Part shown: positions 11,938-24,075 of the stretch, one piece after another
Layout of the letters: every line of letters starts with the position of its first letter
Numbering within the stretch: position 1 is the first letter of the stretch
Position numbers and translations under genes: made by a program
DNA from: Hibiscus mutabilis
Lineage: Eukaryota > Streptophyta > Magnoliopsida > Malvales > Malvaceae
Assembly (NCBI GenBank): GCA_019671005.1
Contig: CM033744.1
Span: 14,128,128-14,192,127 of the forward strand
Direction: 5' to 3'
DNA: 64,000 bases
The notes under the pieces: model-generated
What the model saw: only the letters and a program-made list of their open reading frames with translations
The model's database searches: none
Told to the model about the DNA's origin: nothing

Positions 11938-13574
11938 TGGTAAGTTAGGTAATAATTCTAGGAATTTGCAAAATGGTCACTAAATATTGTATAGTTTATT
12001 TGGACTGGTAAATGAATTCTGATTTGGATAAAAATTTACAGACATGTTGTTTAATGATTGAATTTCATTGTAGTAAGCTTAATTTCTGAAATGGACCTAT
12101 AATTTATTGGAATTACATATTTGTCCCTAGAATTTGTAAAAGTAAAATTGGTCATAATTGGATAAGCACAGCTCGTATTGAATTAATTGAACATGTTCGT
12201 ATTGCCTGTCAACTTGTTTTACCGAATATTGTTTGATAATCACCGCCCCGATCATTTTATTGTTTTTTAGTAACGCCTTCCGACCCGGATTCCTACCTGG
12301 CCAGGAAGCGGGTGTTACAAAATGCCATAACTAAATATTTTAAGTCATAAAATGTGATTTAATCTTATTTTCGGCCATTTGGTTGGGGTTTAAGGCGTGC
12401 ATGTCTAAATGAGGTTAAGCTATATAATCATGTTCAAAAGCCCATAAATAAATATTTTAATTCATATAATGTGATTTAATCTTATTTTTCAGCCGTTTTG
12501 TTGGGGGTTTAAGGTGTGCATGTAGAAATGGGTTTTACAGTGGACCCGTTGGAATTTTAACCGAGTAAAAAGTTCTGAAAATGAGGTTAAGATATATAAT
12601 AATATTCAAAAGCCCATAATCAAATATTTTAACTCATTAAATTTAATTTAATCTTATTTTGTGGTTGTTTTGTTGGGTTTAAGGCGTGCATGTCGAGATG
12701 GGATTATTTGGACCTGTTGGAATTTTAACCGAATAATTTTTTTTTAAAATGAGGTTAAGCTATATAATCATATTTTAAAGCCCATAATCAAATATGTTAA
12801 TTCATAAAATTTTATTTAATATTATTTTGTGGTTGTTTTGTTGGGATTAGGGCTTGCATGTCTAAATGGGCTTTAGAGTGGACCTGTTAGAATTTTAACT
12901 GAGTAAAAATTTCTGAAAATGAGGTTAAGCTATATAATCATGTTCAAAAGCCCATAACGAAATATTTAAGTCATAAAATGTCATGTAATCTTATTTTCGG
13001 CCGTTTTGTTGGGGTTTAAGGCGTGCATGTCAAAATGGGCTTTACAGTGGACCCGTTAGAATTTTAACCGAGTAAAAAGTTCTAAAATTGAGGTTCAACT
13101 GTATATTCATGTTCAAAAGCCCATAAATAAATATTTTAAGTCATAAAATGTGATTTAATCTTATTTTTGGTTATTTCGCTGGGGTTTAAAGCGTGCATGT
13201 CCAAATGGGCTTTACAGTGGACCCATTGAAATTTTAACCGAGTAAAACGTTATAAAATTGAGGTTAAGCTGTATATCATGTTCAAAAGCCCATGAATAAA
13301 TATTTTAATTCATAAAATTTGATTTAATCTTATTTTGCAGCCATTGTGTTGGGGTTTAAGGCGTGCACGTCTAAATAGGCCCGTTGGAATTTTAACCAAG
13401 TAAAAAATTCTAAAATTGAAGTTAAGCTACATAATCATATTCAAAAGCCATAATAAAATATTTTATATCATAAAATTCGATTTAATCTTATGTTGTGGTC
13501 ATTTTTTTGGGTTTAAGGCGTGTATGTCTAAATGGGCTTTACAGTGGACCTGTTGGAATTTTAACTGAGTAAAA

Positions 13575-16105
13575 ATTTCTAAAAATGAGGTTAAGCAATA
13601 TAATCAAGTTCAAAAGTCCATAACTAATTATTTTGAATCATAAAATGTGATTTAATCTTATTTTTCGGTCATTTTGCTGGGGTTTAAGGCGTGCATCTCT
13701 AAAAGGGTTTTACAATGGACCCGTTGGAATTTTAACCGAGTAAAATGTTCTCAAATTGAGGTTAAGCTATATAATTATAGTCAAAAGCTCATAATGAAAA
13801 TTTTTAACTCATTAAATATGATTTAATCTTATTTTGTGTCCGTTTTGTTGGGTTTAAGGCGTACAGTCTAAACAGGTTTTACAATGGACCCGCTGGAATT
13901 TTAAATGAGTAAAAAATTATGAAAATGAGGTTAACCTTTATAATCATGTTCAAAATGCCATAAATAAATATTTTAAGTCATAAAATATGATTTAATCTTA
14001 TTTTCGGGCATTTTGTTGGGGTTTAAGGCGTCCATGTCTAAATGGGCTTTACAGTTGGAATTTTAACCAAGTTAAAATTTCTAAAACTGAGGTTAAAATG
14101 TATAATCATGTTCAAAAGCCCATAAATAAATATCTTAACTCATAAAATGTGATTTAATCTTATTTTTCAATCGTTTTGTTGGGGTTCAAGGCACGATGTC
14201 TAAATGGGCTTTATAGTGGACCCGTTGGAATTTTAACCTAGTAAAAATTTCTAAAATTGAGGTTAAGCTGTATAATCATGTTAAAAATCCCATAAATAAA
14301 TATTTTTATTCATAAAATTTCATTTAATCTTATTTTGCAGCCATTTTGTAAGGCGTGCATGTCTAAATGGGCTTTATAGTGGACCCTTTCAAATTTTAAC
14401 CGAGTAAAAAATTGTAGAGGTTAAGCTATATAATCATATTCAAAAGCCCATAATTAAATATTTTATCTCATAAAATTTAGTTTAAACTTATTTTGTGGCT
14501 GTTATGTTGGGTTTAAGGCGTGCATGTCTAAATAGGCTTTACAATGGTCCCGTTGGAATTTTAACCGAGTAAAAATTTTTGAAAATGAGGTTAAGGTATA
14601 TAATAATTTTCAAAAGCCTATAGCTAAATATGTTAACTCATAAAATGTGAATTAATCTTATTTTTCGGCAGTTTTGTTGGGGTTTAAGGTATAAATGTCT
14701 AAATAGGCTTTATAGTGGACCCGTTGGAATTTTAACGATTAAAAAGTTCTGAAATTGAGGTTAAGCCGTATAATCATGTTAAAAAGTTCATAACTAAATA
14801 TTTTAATTCATAAAATTTGATTTAATCATATTTTGCTGCCATTTTTTTGGATTTAAGGCATGCATGTCAATGGATTTTACAGTGGACCCGTTGGAATTTA
14901 AACTGAGAAAAAAAGATTTGAAATTGAGGTTAAGGTATATAATTATTTTCAAAAGCTCATAATCAAATATTTTAACTCATTAATTCTGATTTAATCTTAT
15001 TTTGTAGCAGTTTTGTTGGGTTTAAGGCGTGCATGTCTAAATCGGCTTTACAATGGACCCGTTGGAATTTTAACCGAGTAAAAATTTCTGAAAATGAGGT
15101 TAAGCTATATAATCATGTTCAAAAGTATGTAAATAAATATTTTAAGTCATAAAATTTGATTTAATCTTATTTTGTGGCCATTTTGTTGGGGTTTAAGGCG
15201 TACATGTCAAAATGGGCTTTACAGTGGACCTGGTGGAAGTTTAACCTAGTAAAAAGTATTGGTTTTGAGGTTAAGATTTATAATCATATTCAAAATCCCA
15301 TAATAAAAAATTTTAACTGATAAAATTTGATTTAATCTTATTTTGTGACCGTTTTGTTTGGTTTAAGGCATGCATGTCTAAATGAGCTTTATAGTGGACC
15401 CGTTGGAATTTTAACCGAGTAAAAAGTTCTAAAATTGAGGTTAAGCTATATAATCATATTCAAATGCCCATAATCAAATATTTTAACTCATAAAATTTGA
15501 TTCAATCGTAATTTGTTGCCGTTTTTTTGGGTTTAAGGCGTGCATGTCTATATGGGCTTTACAATGGACCCGTTGGAATTTTAACCGAGTAAAAATTTCT
15601 AAAAATGATGTTAAGATATATAATCATTTTCAAAAGCCCATAACTAAATATTTTATGATATAAAATGTGATTTAATCTTATTTTTCGGCCGTTTTGTTGG
15701 GGGTTTGAGGCGTCCATGTCTAAATGGGCTTTGTAGTGGACCTGTTGGAACTTTAACAAAGTAAATATTTCTGAAATTGTGGTTAGGCTATATAATCATA
15801 TTCAAAATCCCATAATCAAATATTTTAACTCATAAAATTTGATTTAACCTTATTTTGTGGCCGTTTTGTTGGGTTTAAGGCGTGCATGTCTAAATTGGCT
15901 TATAGTGGACCCGTTGGAATTTTGACCGAGTAAAAAATTTCAAAAATGAGGCTAATCTATATAATCATATTACAAAGCCCATAATCATATATTTTAACTC
16001 ATAAAATTTGATTTAATCTTATTTTGTGGCTGTTTTGTTGGGTTTAAGGCATACATGTCTAAGTTGGCTTTACAGTGGACCCGTTGGAATTTTAACCGAG
16101 TAAAA
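13575..16105 (+). repeat. Higher-order repeat unit 1, about 2.53 kb (15 monomers)
   Basis: Diagnostic variants recur at a constant offset of 2530-2531 bp. The rare TTAAGCAATA is at 13591 and 16122, the shortened ACAGTTGGAA monomer at 14051 and 16582, and TCTATATGGGC at about 15547 and 18077. Agreement within the block is far closer than between neighbouring monomers, which shows recent amplification of a 15-monomer unit. Confidence 0.85.
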
Positions 16106-18470
16106 ATTTCTAAAAATGAGGTTAAGCAATATAATCAAGTTCAAAAGTCCATAACTAATTATTTTGAATCATAAAATGTGATTTAATCTTATTTTTCGGT
16201 CATTTTGCTGGGGTTTAAGGCGTGCATCTCTAAAAGGGTTTTACAATGGACCCGTTGGAATTTTAACCGAGTAAAATGTTCTCAAATTGATGTTAAGCTA
16301 TATAATTATAGTCAAAAGCTCATAATGAAAATTTTTAACTCATTAAATATGATTTAATCTTATTTTGTGTCCGTTTTGTTGGGTTTAAGCCGTACAGTCT
16401 AAACGGGTTTTACAATGGACCCGCTGGAATTTTAAACGAGTAAAAAATTCTGAAAATGAGGTTAACCTTTATAATCATGTTCAAAATGCCATAAATAAAT
16501 ATTTTAAGTCATAAAATATGATTTAATCTTATTTTCGGGCATTTTGTTGGGGTTTAAGGCGTCCATGTCTAAATGGGCTTTACAGTTGGAATTTTAACCA
16601 AGTTAAAATTTCTAAAACTGAGGTTAAAATGTATAATCATGTTCAAAAGCCCATAAATAAATATCTTAACTCATAAAATGTGATTTAATCTTATTTTTCA
16701 ATCGTTTTGTTGGGGTTTAAGGCATGATGTCTAAATGGGCTTTATAGTGGACCCGTTGGAACTTTAACCTAGTAAAAAGTTCTAAAATTGGGATTAAGTT
16801 GTATAATCATGTTAAAAAGCCCATAAATAAATATTTTTATTCATAAAATTTCATTTAATCTTATTTTGCGGCCATTTTGTAAGGCGTGCATATCTAAATG
16901 GGCTTTATAGTGGACCCGTTCAAATTTTAACCGAGTAAAAAATTATAGAGGTTAAGCTATATAATCATATTCAAAAGCCCATAATCAAATATTTTATCTC
17001 ATAAAATTTAGTTTAAACTTATTTTGTGGCTGTTATGTTGGGTTTAAGGCGTGCATGTCTAAATAGGCTTTACAATGGTCCCGTTGGAATTTTAACCGAG
17101 TAAAAATTTTTGAAAATGAGGTTAAGGTATATAATAATTTTCAAAAGCCTATAGCTAAATATGTTAACTCATAAAATGTGAATTAATCTTATTTTTCGGC
17201 AGTTTTGTTGGGGTTTAAGGTATAAATGTCTAAATAGGCTTTATAGTGGACCCGTTGGAATTTTAACGATTAAAAAGTTCTGAAATTGAGGTTAAGCTGT
17301 ATAATCATGTTAAAAAGTTCATAACTAAATATTTTAATTCATAAAATTTGATTTAATCATATTTTGCTGCCATTTTTTTGGATTTAAGGCATGCATGTCA
17401 ATGGATTTTACAGTGGACCCGTTGGAATTTAAACTGAGAAAAAAGATTTGAAATTGAGGTTAAGGTATATAATTATTTTCAAAAGCTCATAATCAAATAT
17501 TTTAACTCATTAATTCTGATTTAATCTTATTTTGTAGCAGTTTTGTTGGGTTTAAGGCGTGCATGTCTAAATCGGCTTTACAATGGACCCATTGGAATTT
17601 TAACCGAGTAAAAATTTCTGAAAATGAGGTTAAGCTATATAATCATGTTCAAAAGTATGTAAATAAATATTTTAAGTCATAAAATTTGATTTAATCTTAT
17701 TTTGTGGCCATTTTGTTGGGGTTTAAGGCGTACATGTCAAAATGGGCTTTACAGTGGACCTGGTGGAAGTTTAACCTAGTAAAAAGTATTGGTTTTGAGG
17801 TTAAGATATATAATCATATTCAAAATCCCATAATAAAAAATTTTAACTGATAAAATTTGATTTAATCTTATTTTGTGACCGTTTTGTTTGGTTTAAGGCA
17901 TGCATGTCTAAATGGGCTTTATAGTGGACCCGTTGGAATTTTAACCGAGTAAAAATTTCTAAAATTGAGGTTAAGCTATATAATCATATTCAAATGCCCA
18001 TAATCAAATATTTTAACTCATAAAATTTGATTCAATCGTAATTTGTGGCCGTTTTTTTGGGTTTAAGGCGTGCATGTCTATATGGGCTTTACAATGGACC
18101 CGTTGGAATTTTAACCGAGTAAAAATTTCTAAAAATGATGTTAAGATATATAATCATTTTCAAAAGCCCATAAATAAATATTTTATGATATAAAATGTGA
18201 TTTAATCTTATTTTTCGGTCGCTTTGTTGGGGGTTTAAGGCGTGCATGTCTAAATTGGCTTATAGTGGACCCGTTGGAATTTTGACCGTGTAAAAAATTT
18301 CAAAAATGAGGCTAATCTATATAATCATATTACAAAGCCCATAATCATATATTTTAACTCATAAAATTTGATTTAATCTTATTTTGTGGCTGTTTTGTTG
18401 GGTTTAAGGCATACATGTCTAAGTTGGCTTTACAGTGGACCCGTTGGAATTTTAACAGAGTAAAAATTTC
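16106..18470 (+). repeat. Higher-order repeat unit 2, one monomer short
   Basis: A near copy of 13575-16105. Near 18235 it jumps to the sequence that in unit 1 lies about 168 bp further on (the TCTAAATTGGCTTATAG variant), so exactly about one monomer is missing. After about 18470 the similarity to the block ends and unrelated monomer variants follow. Confidence 0.82.
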
Positions 18471-20859
18471 TGAAAATGAGGTTAAGCTATATAATCATAT
18501 TGAATAGCCCATAATTAAATATTTTAATTCATAAAATTTTATTAATCTTATTTTTCGATCGTTTTGTTGGTGTTTAAGGCATGCATGTCTAAATGGGTTT
18601 TACAATGGACCCGTTGGAATTTTAACTGAGTAAAAAGTTTTGAAATTGAGGTTAAGGTCTATAATCATATTCAAAAGCCCATAATCTAATATTTTAACTC
18701 ATAAAATTTGATTTAGTCTTATTTTGTGGCCGTTTTGTTGGGTTTAAGGCATGCATGTCTAAATGGGCTTTATAGTGGACCCGTTGGAATTTTGACTGAG
18801 TAAAAAATTCTGAAAATGAGGTTAAGATATATAATCATGTTAAAACCCATAAAAAAATATTTTAAGTCATAAAATATGATTTAATCTTATTTTTCGGCCG
18901 TTTTATTGGGGTTTAAGGCGTGTATGTCTAAATGGGCTTCACGATGGCCCCGTTGGAATTTTAACCGAGTAAAAAGTTCTGAAATTGAGATTATGCTATA
19001 TAATCATATTCAAAAGCCCATAATCAAATATTTTAACTCATAAAATTTGATATAATCTTATTTTTCGGTCGTTTTGTTGGGGTTTAAGGCGTGCATGTCT
19101 AAATGGGCTTTATAGTGGACCTGTTGGAATTTTAACCGAGTAAAAAGTTCTGAAAATGAGGTTAATCTTTATAATCATGTTCAAAAGTGTAACACCCTAT
19201 AATTGTACCTAGATGCTAGATGGATTATATAGACGATTCGGGAGAACCGGATTAGGCAATTTGAGTTAGTTTCAAGAATTAAATCTTATAAAATTGTTTC
19301 TCGCTAAAATAAAATATGGAAAAATGCTAGAAAATATTTAATTAATATTTTAAGTATGTAAATTCAATTTGAAGGAATTAAATCTGATTTTGGGGCATTT
19401 TGGTTAGGTGACTAAAATGCAAAGTTTTCCAAACTATTTTTGGTGACTAAATCGTAAATGGGTCAAAACATAGAATCTTTAAGGAGTTAATTGATCAAAC
19501 TTTTTCATCAGATTTTCCATTAATTTTGGCTATTTTAAAAAGTTTTTAATTTGTTTTAGTATTAAAACAAAATATAATTAATAAAAAGGAGTTTTAATTT
19601 CACAAATCACTTTCTCACGTAACTAACTTTGCTATCACTTTTCTTTCAACTTTCTCAGCAGCCAAACTATTAATTTCGTTTCAAAATTTCCAGGAATCAA
19701 TCTCTTTTGATTTCCTACTTGATTCCTTGATTTATACAACAAAATCTACTTGGATTTCAACCAATCTTTGTCAATTAAGGAAGAAATTAGCAATTAGAGG
19801 TGATTTTCGTTTCTCTCCTATAATTAAAGGTTCTTTATTGAAATTCCCAAGTTCTTGATCTTTTACAACTGATTTATGTTATGGAATTATGATTAAAATA
19901 TGAATATGATGATTTAAATTGAGTTTTGATGTGGAAATTTGATGAACATTGTTTTGGATCTGTTTTGTATTGAATCAAATTGATTTAGATCTCTAATGAG
20001 ATGTATTTTAATGTTGTAAGAAGTGATTAATTAAAGAAATCGCGAAACTATGTGAATTGCTAATTTTCTAGGTTGTAAATAGTTAGATTTTGGGGTGATC
20101 TTGGTGCTGTAAGGCTGTTAGAGGTATAAGGATGTTATAAAGATGTTTTTGGATGTTAATTGATGTTGTTAAGATGTTAAAACCAATAGGTTTTGGTTGG
20201 GCTTTGTTTAGATGAAGTTTGGTGATGATTTCGGTTGTTTTAGAGAGACGTTTGATGGTTTTTAGTGAGGCGAAGTTGTTCTTGTTGGTTGCTGGAAATT
20301 AGAGATGCATGGAAGTGCATTAATCCTCTTTTTTTGATTGGGTAAAGCACGAGAGTTGAATCCTTTAGTTTTTGGAGAGGTTGCGGAAGCTTGATTCTCG
20401 CAACGGCTAGCGAGCTTTGGGTTGTTGGTGAGTGGAAACGTGTTTTAATGCTCTTAAAAGGTTTGAAGATGGTTGTTGGTAGTTTAGATCAAGTTTGAAA
20501 AACTTATCTAAGCTCGGAAGTAAGTATTGATTGAGCTTTCTCTCATTCTCGATTTTGCAAAATATAATCTCATGCACATGTTTATAGATTTGATTACTTA
20601 CTGTTATATGCATATTTTAGAAATGAAAAATGTTGCAAATGATTATACATGATAGGTTTTGAGTATAGCAAATGATTTTTGAAAGAATGTTGGAATACAT
20701 GGCTTAATGTATTGGAAAATAGTTTGAATTCATGTGTATGTAAAACAATAAGTTCATGTAGTTCTTATTGAGTATATTGGCAAGTGGCTGAGGTAAATGT
20801 TATTCGATATAGTTGGCTAGCCATAGGGTTTATAGTGCTCTATAATAAGTTGCCTCATG

Positions 20860-21050
20860 TGTGTCGAGTGGTTAATTGTGTCATTTTCTCCACCATGAGA
20901 ACCGTAACGGTTGAGGGGTTAATTGTGCCGTATTCTTCCGCTGGAGGATTGAGTATCACAATGGTTGAGGGGTTAAATATGCCATTTTCTCCCATTGTAG
21001 ATATTATACATTATAACCATTGAGGGGTTAAATGTGTCGTTTGCTCCAAT
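20860..21050 (+). repeat. Roughly 50-58 bp tandem repeat in A1 LTR
   Basis: Four units each contain a GAGGGGTTAAATGTG-like core followed by CGTTTTCTCC-like sequence. The same block is in the A2 LTR at about 25518-25710. Open frames of 79 codons in both copies cover this block and reflect the repeat. Confidence 0.7.
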
Positions 21051-21859
21051 TAGATGTATGTTAAGTGGTCGAAGGAATCACTTGGGAAATTCGTGTATCC
21101 GATGTGTTTTATAAGTTAGAATGAAACTTGTTTTGAGTCACTTGAATGCCAATATACGAGATGTTGTATCATGAGAAATGGATTATGTTTTGTATAATGT
21201 GGTTTATACATGAGATGCTCTTTAAGCTTGCTATTTAGTGATTTTGGCATATGAAGCTTAATTTGAGGTTTGTGATAGAATCCATGATACATGTGTTGAA
21301 AATGATTTAAATGTGCATTTGAAAGAGATTATAGAGGCATGAGACTTATACTCTAGATATGAATTAAAATGGTTTTAAATACATTGATGAGTGTTTTTGA
21401 GATTCCCTCACTAAGCTTATAGCTTACACTCTCCTTTCTCATCAATGCAGAAAAATAGACTCTTACGGACAACGAGTAGGCAAGGAAAGATCCAAGGAGT
21501 GGAGTATTTGCAAGTATGGTTTTACAAATACATAGTAGTAATAAGAGGCAATGTGACCAAGTTGTAGTTGGGAGGTTTATTTTGGATACTACCTATTGGT
21601 AAAATTTATGTTTGATGTTTTGGACTTGTGTGATGTTTAATGTCTGGTTTTGACGGGTTGGGACTCAATTTGCATGCTTGGGTAGAAATCATGCCTATAG
21701 GACTTATGTTTGGATTTGACATACTGTGTATGATCTTCTACCATGCTTCTATGTTTGAGGAAATGATGCTTAGGACGTTATATGATGATTAGAAGATGAT
21801 TGAAGCATGTTAGATTGAGCCAAAGTGCCATATGTTGGACCAAGAGGTCGTTATAGGTC

Positions 21860-22150
21860 TGTCTGTACCGGTAGGGGTCCTCAGGGATCGGTACGCGAGG
21901 ACCTAGCTCAGCTCAATCTGGGCAAAATTGCCCAGGCGTATTGATACGCTTGGTAACCGTATCGGTATGCATAGTTGAGAAAATAATCATGGTGTTGGTA
22001 CACAGGCAACTGTATCGGTAAACCCTTTAACCACTAGAATCTATATTTTTGAAAACACATACTCGTATCGATACGCCTAAAGACTGTACCAATACGCCTT
22101 TTTATTTTACATCTGTTGCAATATGAGAAGTGTATGTGCCGGTACGCCAG
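21860..22150. repeat. GTATCGATAC palindrome cluster in A1 LTR
   Basis: GTACCGGTAG, GATCGGTACG, GTATTGATACG, GTATCGGTATG, GTATCGATACG, GTACCAATACG and GCCGGTACG occur within 290 bp. They are variants of one 10-base palindrome. Confidence 0.68.
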
Positions 22151-22569
22151 CCGTTATTTCTGTTAAAATGCTTCTGAGGTTTGTATTTTTTGCAGTTTAG
22201 TCCCTATTTCTAGAACATGCAATTAAATGAGTTTGGATAGATATTTTAAGTTGAAATTTAACATGATTTTATGTAATATGACTAATCAATGATTGGTAAC
22301 TCTAATTATGGTAAAGTCCTCTTAATTATCTAAATTTATGTTTTGGTCCCTATAACGCCAAATCATACAATTAGATGTCAATTCGACGCCTGATTGTGTT
22401 TTAATTTTTACCACAATCAGCATGATCACCTTAGGAATTAAATATGCATTTAGATAAGATAAAAAATACTCTATTTTCTATGTAATTCTTCTGGGTTTGT
22501 CTCAGCAAACCCTAATATAGCTCGCTCAGTTCGGTCTTGCCACTAGACCGAGTCAAGGGTTACATTTGT

Positions 22570-22582
22570 TGGTATCAGGGCC
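22570..22582 (+). promoter_or_regulatory. A1 primer-binding site (initiator Met type, one variant base)
   Basis: TGGTATCAGGGCC follows the LTR end by five bases. It differs by one base from the plant initiator-Met consensus (AGAGCC to AGGGCC). Confidence 0.8.
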
Positions 22583-22850
22583 AGGTTATGATTATTGGAA
22601 GATGGGTTATGGTTGTTTGATGTATTTTTTGATGTATGATTCGGTTGATTGTTATGTATGATTTTTGAATTTGTGAGATTATTTCGATATGTGATATGTT
22701 TGGCTGTTTAGCTTGGGGACGCATTGCCTTATTACTACTAGTGTTAAATGATTTCTGCTTTTAAAGATGAGTGACTTGGTTTCTTGCTACAAGATGGTCT
22801 AATTGCATTGTTTTATTGCATTATCATGTTTTAAACTCATATTCTTGCGA

Positions 22851-23830
22851 ATGGGACCAAGACGAGAGATGAGAGCTCATATAGGAAGTGTTATGGATAG
22901 ACAAGATGATGAGTTGCCTCCTCCTCCACCAATTATTCTTGTTGGTGCTGGAGTTGAGGGTGGTGTGCCTCAAGCACTGCAAAGGCCTATTTTTGGTGAT
23001 ATAACACCGTTGGTCCAGGCGATGACTGGAGCTTTTCAAGTGATCATGGCTGGGGTGCAAGTACCTGCACCAGTATCTACAACTGTTAATACTGGGCTAC
23101 CTAAAGCAGCTAAGAAGTGGTTTGCTAGCATGGAAAGTATCCTTGGCCAGATGAAGTGTACGGATGATCGCAAGTTGGGTTGCATAGTTTCGTTGCTTCA
23201 GGGTGATGCTTATAGTTGGTGGACAACTACTATCGCGGGTTTGGCACCTGCTGATGTCACATGGGAGTTCTTTTGTGCTGCTTTTTAGAAGAAGTATCTG
23301 GGATCTCATTATCAAGATGAGAAAAAGAGGGAGTTTATGGCTTTAGAGCAGGGAAACATTTCTATTTCCGAGTATGAGATCCAGTTTGTTCAGTTGAGTC
23401 AGTATGCTCCTAAGTTGGTTATTGATGAGCGTCCGCGATGTGATCGTTTCTGTTACAGGCTGGTTAAGGAGGTGAAGACGTATATGTTGGCTTTGGATTA
23501 TATAGTTTGATGTCCTGGTTTCCCGAGCTAAGGACATAGAACAAAATTAGGGTTTCTTTCTCGTTCATAGAGTTCTTCTGGGGAAAAAATGCTGATTCGG
23601 ATGTGGGCAGGGATTGATACAAGAAGCATAGAGATAGGAGGTATCATCCATATCAGAGACACAGAGTGAGTAATGCTGGACATGGTCAACAAGGTCACAC
23701 TACCCACCAGGAGTACCCTGAGTGTAGGCATTGCTGTAGGCAACATTCAGGGGAGTGTTGGGGTACTTTTGGTACTTGTTGGATCTGTGGATCGTGAGAT
23801 CATCTCAGGCGTTATTGTCTGCAGTTAGCA
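22851..23830 (+). pseudogene. A1 gag with double zinc knuckle (Del/Tekay type)
   Basis: The start ATG at 22851 (M-G-P-R-R-E) is chosen because the same start context, with conserved M-G-P-R-R-E, occurs in A2 near 44069; an upstream in-frame ATG at 22803 is also possible. A proline-rich stretch is followed by a gag domain with L-Q-G-D-A-x-x-W-W at about 23199-23222 and F-M-A-L-E-Q-G near 23335. Stops at 23287, near 23507 and in the knuckle region break it. Two cysteine motifs lie at about 23710-23820: a C-x2-C-x3-H-x3-C and, after a gap, a C-x2-C-x4-H-x4-C with one stop inside. This double motif is typical of Del/Tekay gag, whose product packages RNA into cytoplasmic particles. Confidence 0.8.
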
Positions 23831-23959
23831 AGGGAAGGTTAGGCTCCTACACCTGTTGTTGTGCCACAGAGAGGTCGTAGGCACGGTCGAGGACATTTCA
23901 GCATAAAGAGGATGGTCAGAGGATAGTGCTCATATAGTAGCGCTTCAACCTGAGGGTGG

Positions 23960-24075
23960 TGGACCAACGAGAGTTTTTGCGCACCATGTGGGAAGGAATG
24001 ATACCGATGTGATTGTAGGTACATTTACTTTGTAGTCCATACCAATGTTTTCTTTGATAGATTCTGGTTCCACAT
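23960..24075 (+). pseudogene. A1 protease start, cut at the catalytic motif
   Basis: The frame encodes a segment ending S-L-I-D-S-G-S-T, the retropepsin catalytic motif, and stops there because LTR sequence TGTAACACC begins at 24076. The intact equivalent in A2 continues past this point at 45306-45320. Here the protease is therefore removed from the catalytic aspartate onward. Confidence 0.8.

Larger units (their letters stand above)
9208..12319 (+). mobile_element. X1: non-coding insertion in satellite, LTR-like 3' end
   Basis: A 3.1 kb non-satellite segment. It is flanked by AAAAT on the left (9203-9207) and AAAAT on the right (about 12319-12323), and the satellite resumes in register. Its right end reads GCGGGTGTTACA, the form of a Del/Tekay-type LTR terminus, mirrored by the TGTAACACCC that starts the LTR at 19188. 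A similar GGGGTGTTACA occurs internally at about 10844-10855. A CTCACTAGGCCTATGCTTAC segment near 9790 resembles part of the LTR at 21405. No gag, pol or transposase is seen; the only open stretches are short and low in complexity. It may be a solo or truncated LTR pair of a relative of A1. The left end lacks TG. Confidence 0.55.
12319..19187 (+). repeat. Satellite array 3
   Basis: About 40 monomers of the 170 bp satellite in the same orientation as arrays 1 and 2. The first 1.2 kb holds diverged monomers; from about 13575 the array is organised into long near-identical blocks described separately. It is cut at 19188 by the long LTR of A1, directly after AAAAG. Confidence 0.95.
19188..22564 (+). 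repeat. A1 long LTR (3.4 kb)
   Basis: It starts TGTAACACCC and ends GGGTTACA. A second copy starts at 24076, continues to 26260 and resumes at 42852-43794; large stretches align closely (for example 19240-19320 with 24130-24210, and 20784-21060 with 25440-25700). It carries a tandem repeat at 20860-21050 and a cluster of GTATCGATAC palindromes at 21860-22150. No coding sequence is recognised; short open stretches inside it come from the repeats. Confidence 0.85.
19188..24075 (+). mobile_element. Element A1: Del/Tekay-like LTR plus truncated internal region
   Basis: A 3.4 kb LTR, a Met-type primer-binding site, and a 1.5 kb internal region with gag and zinc knuckles. The internal region ends inside the protease catalytic motif, where the next LTR (A2) begins. 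Lineage assignment rests on the long LTR, TGTAACACC ends, gag with a W-W pair, and the double zinc-knuckle layout of the Del/Tekay type. It has no pol beyond the first residues of protease. The left target is satellite (AAAAG, 19183-19187). Confidence 0.82.

Noticed and set aside
20784..21023. 79-codon frames in both long LTRs (also 25440-25679)
   Set aside because: Although similar to each other, they cover the tandem repeat in an LTR and differ in ways that do not favour protein conservation.
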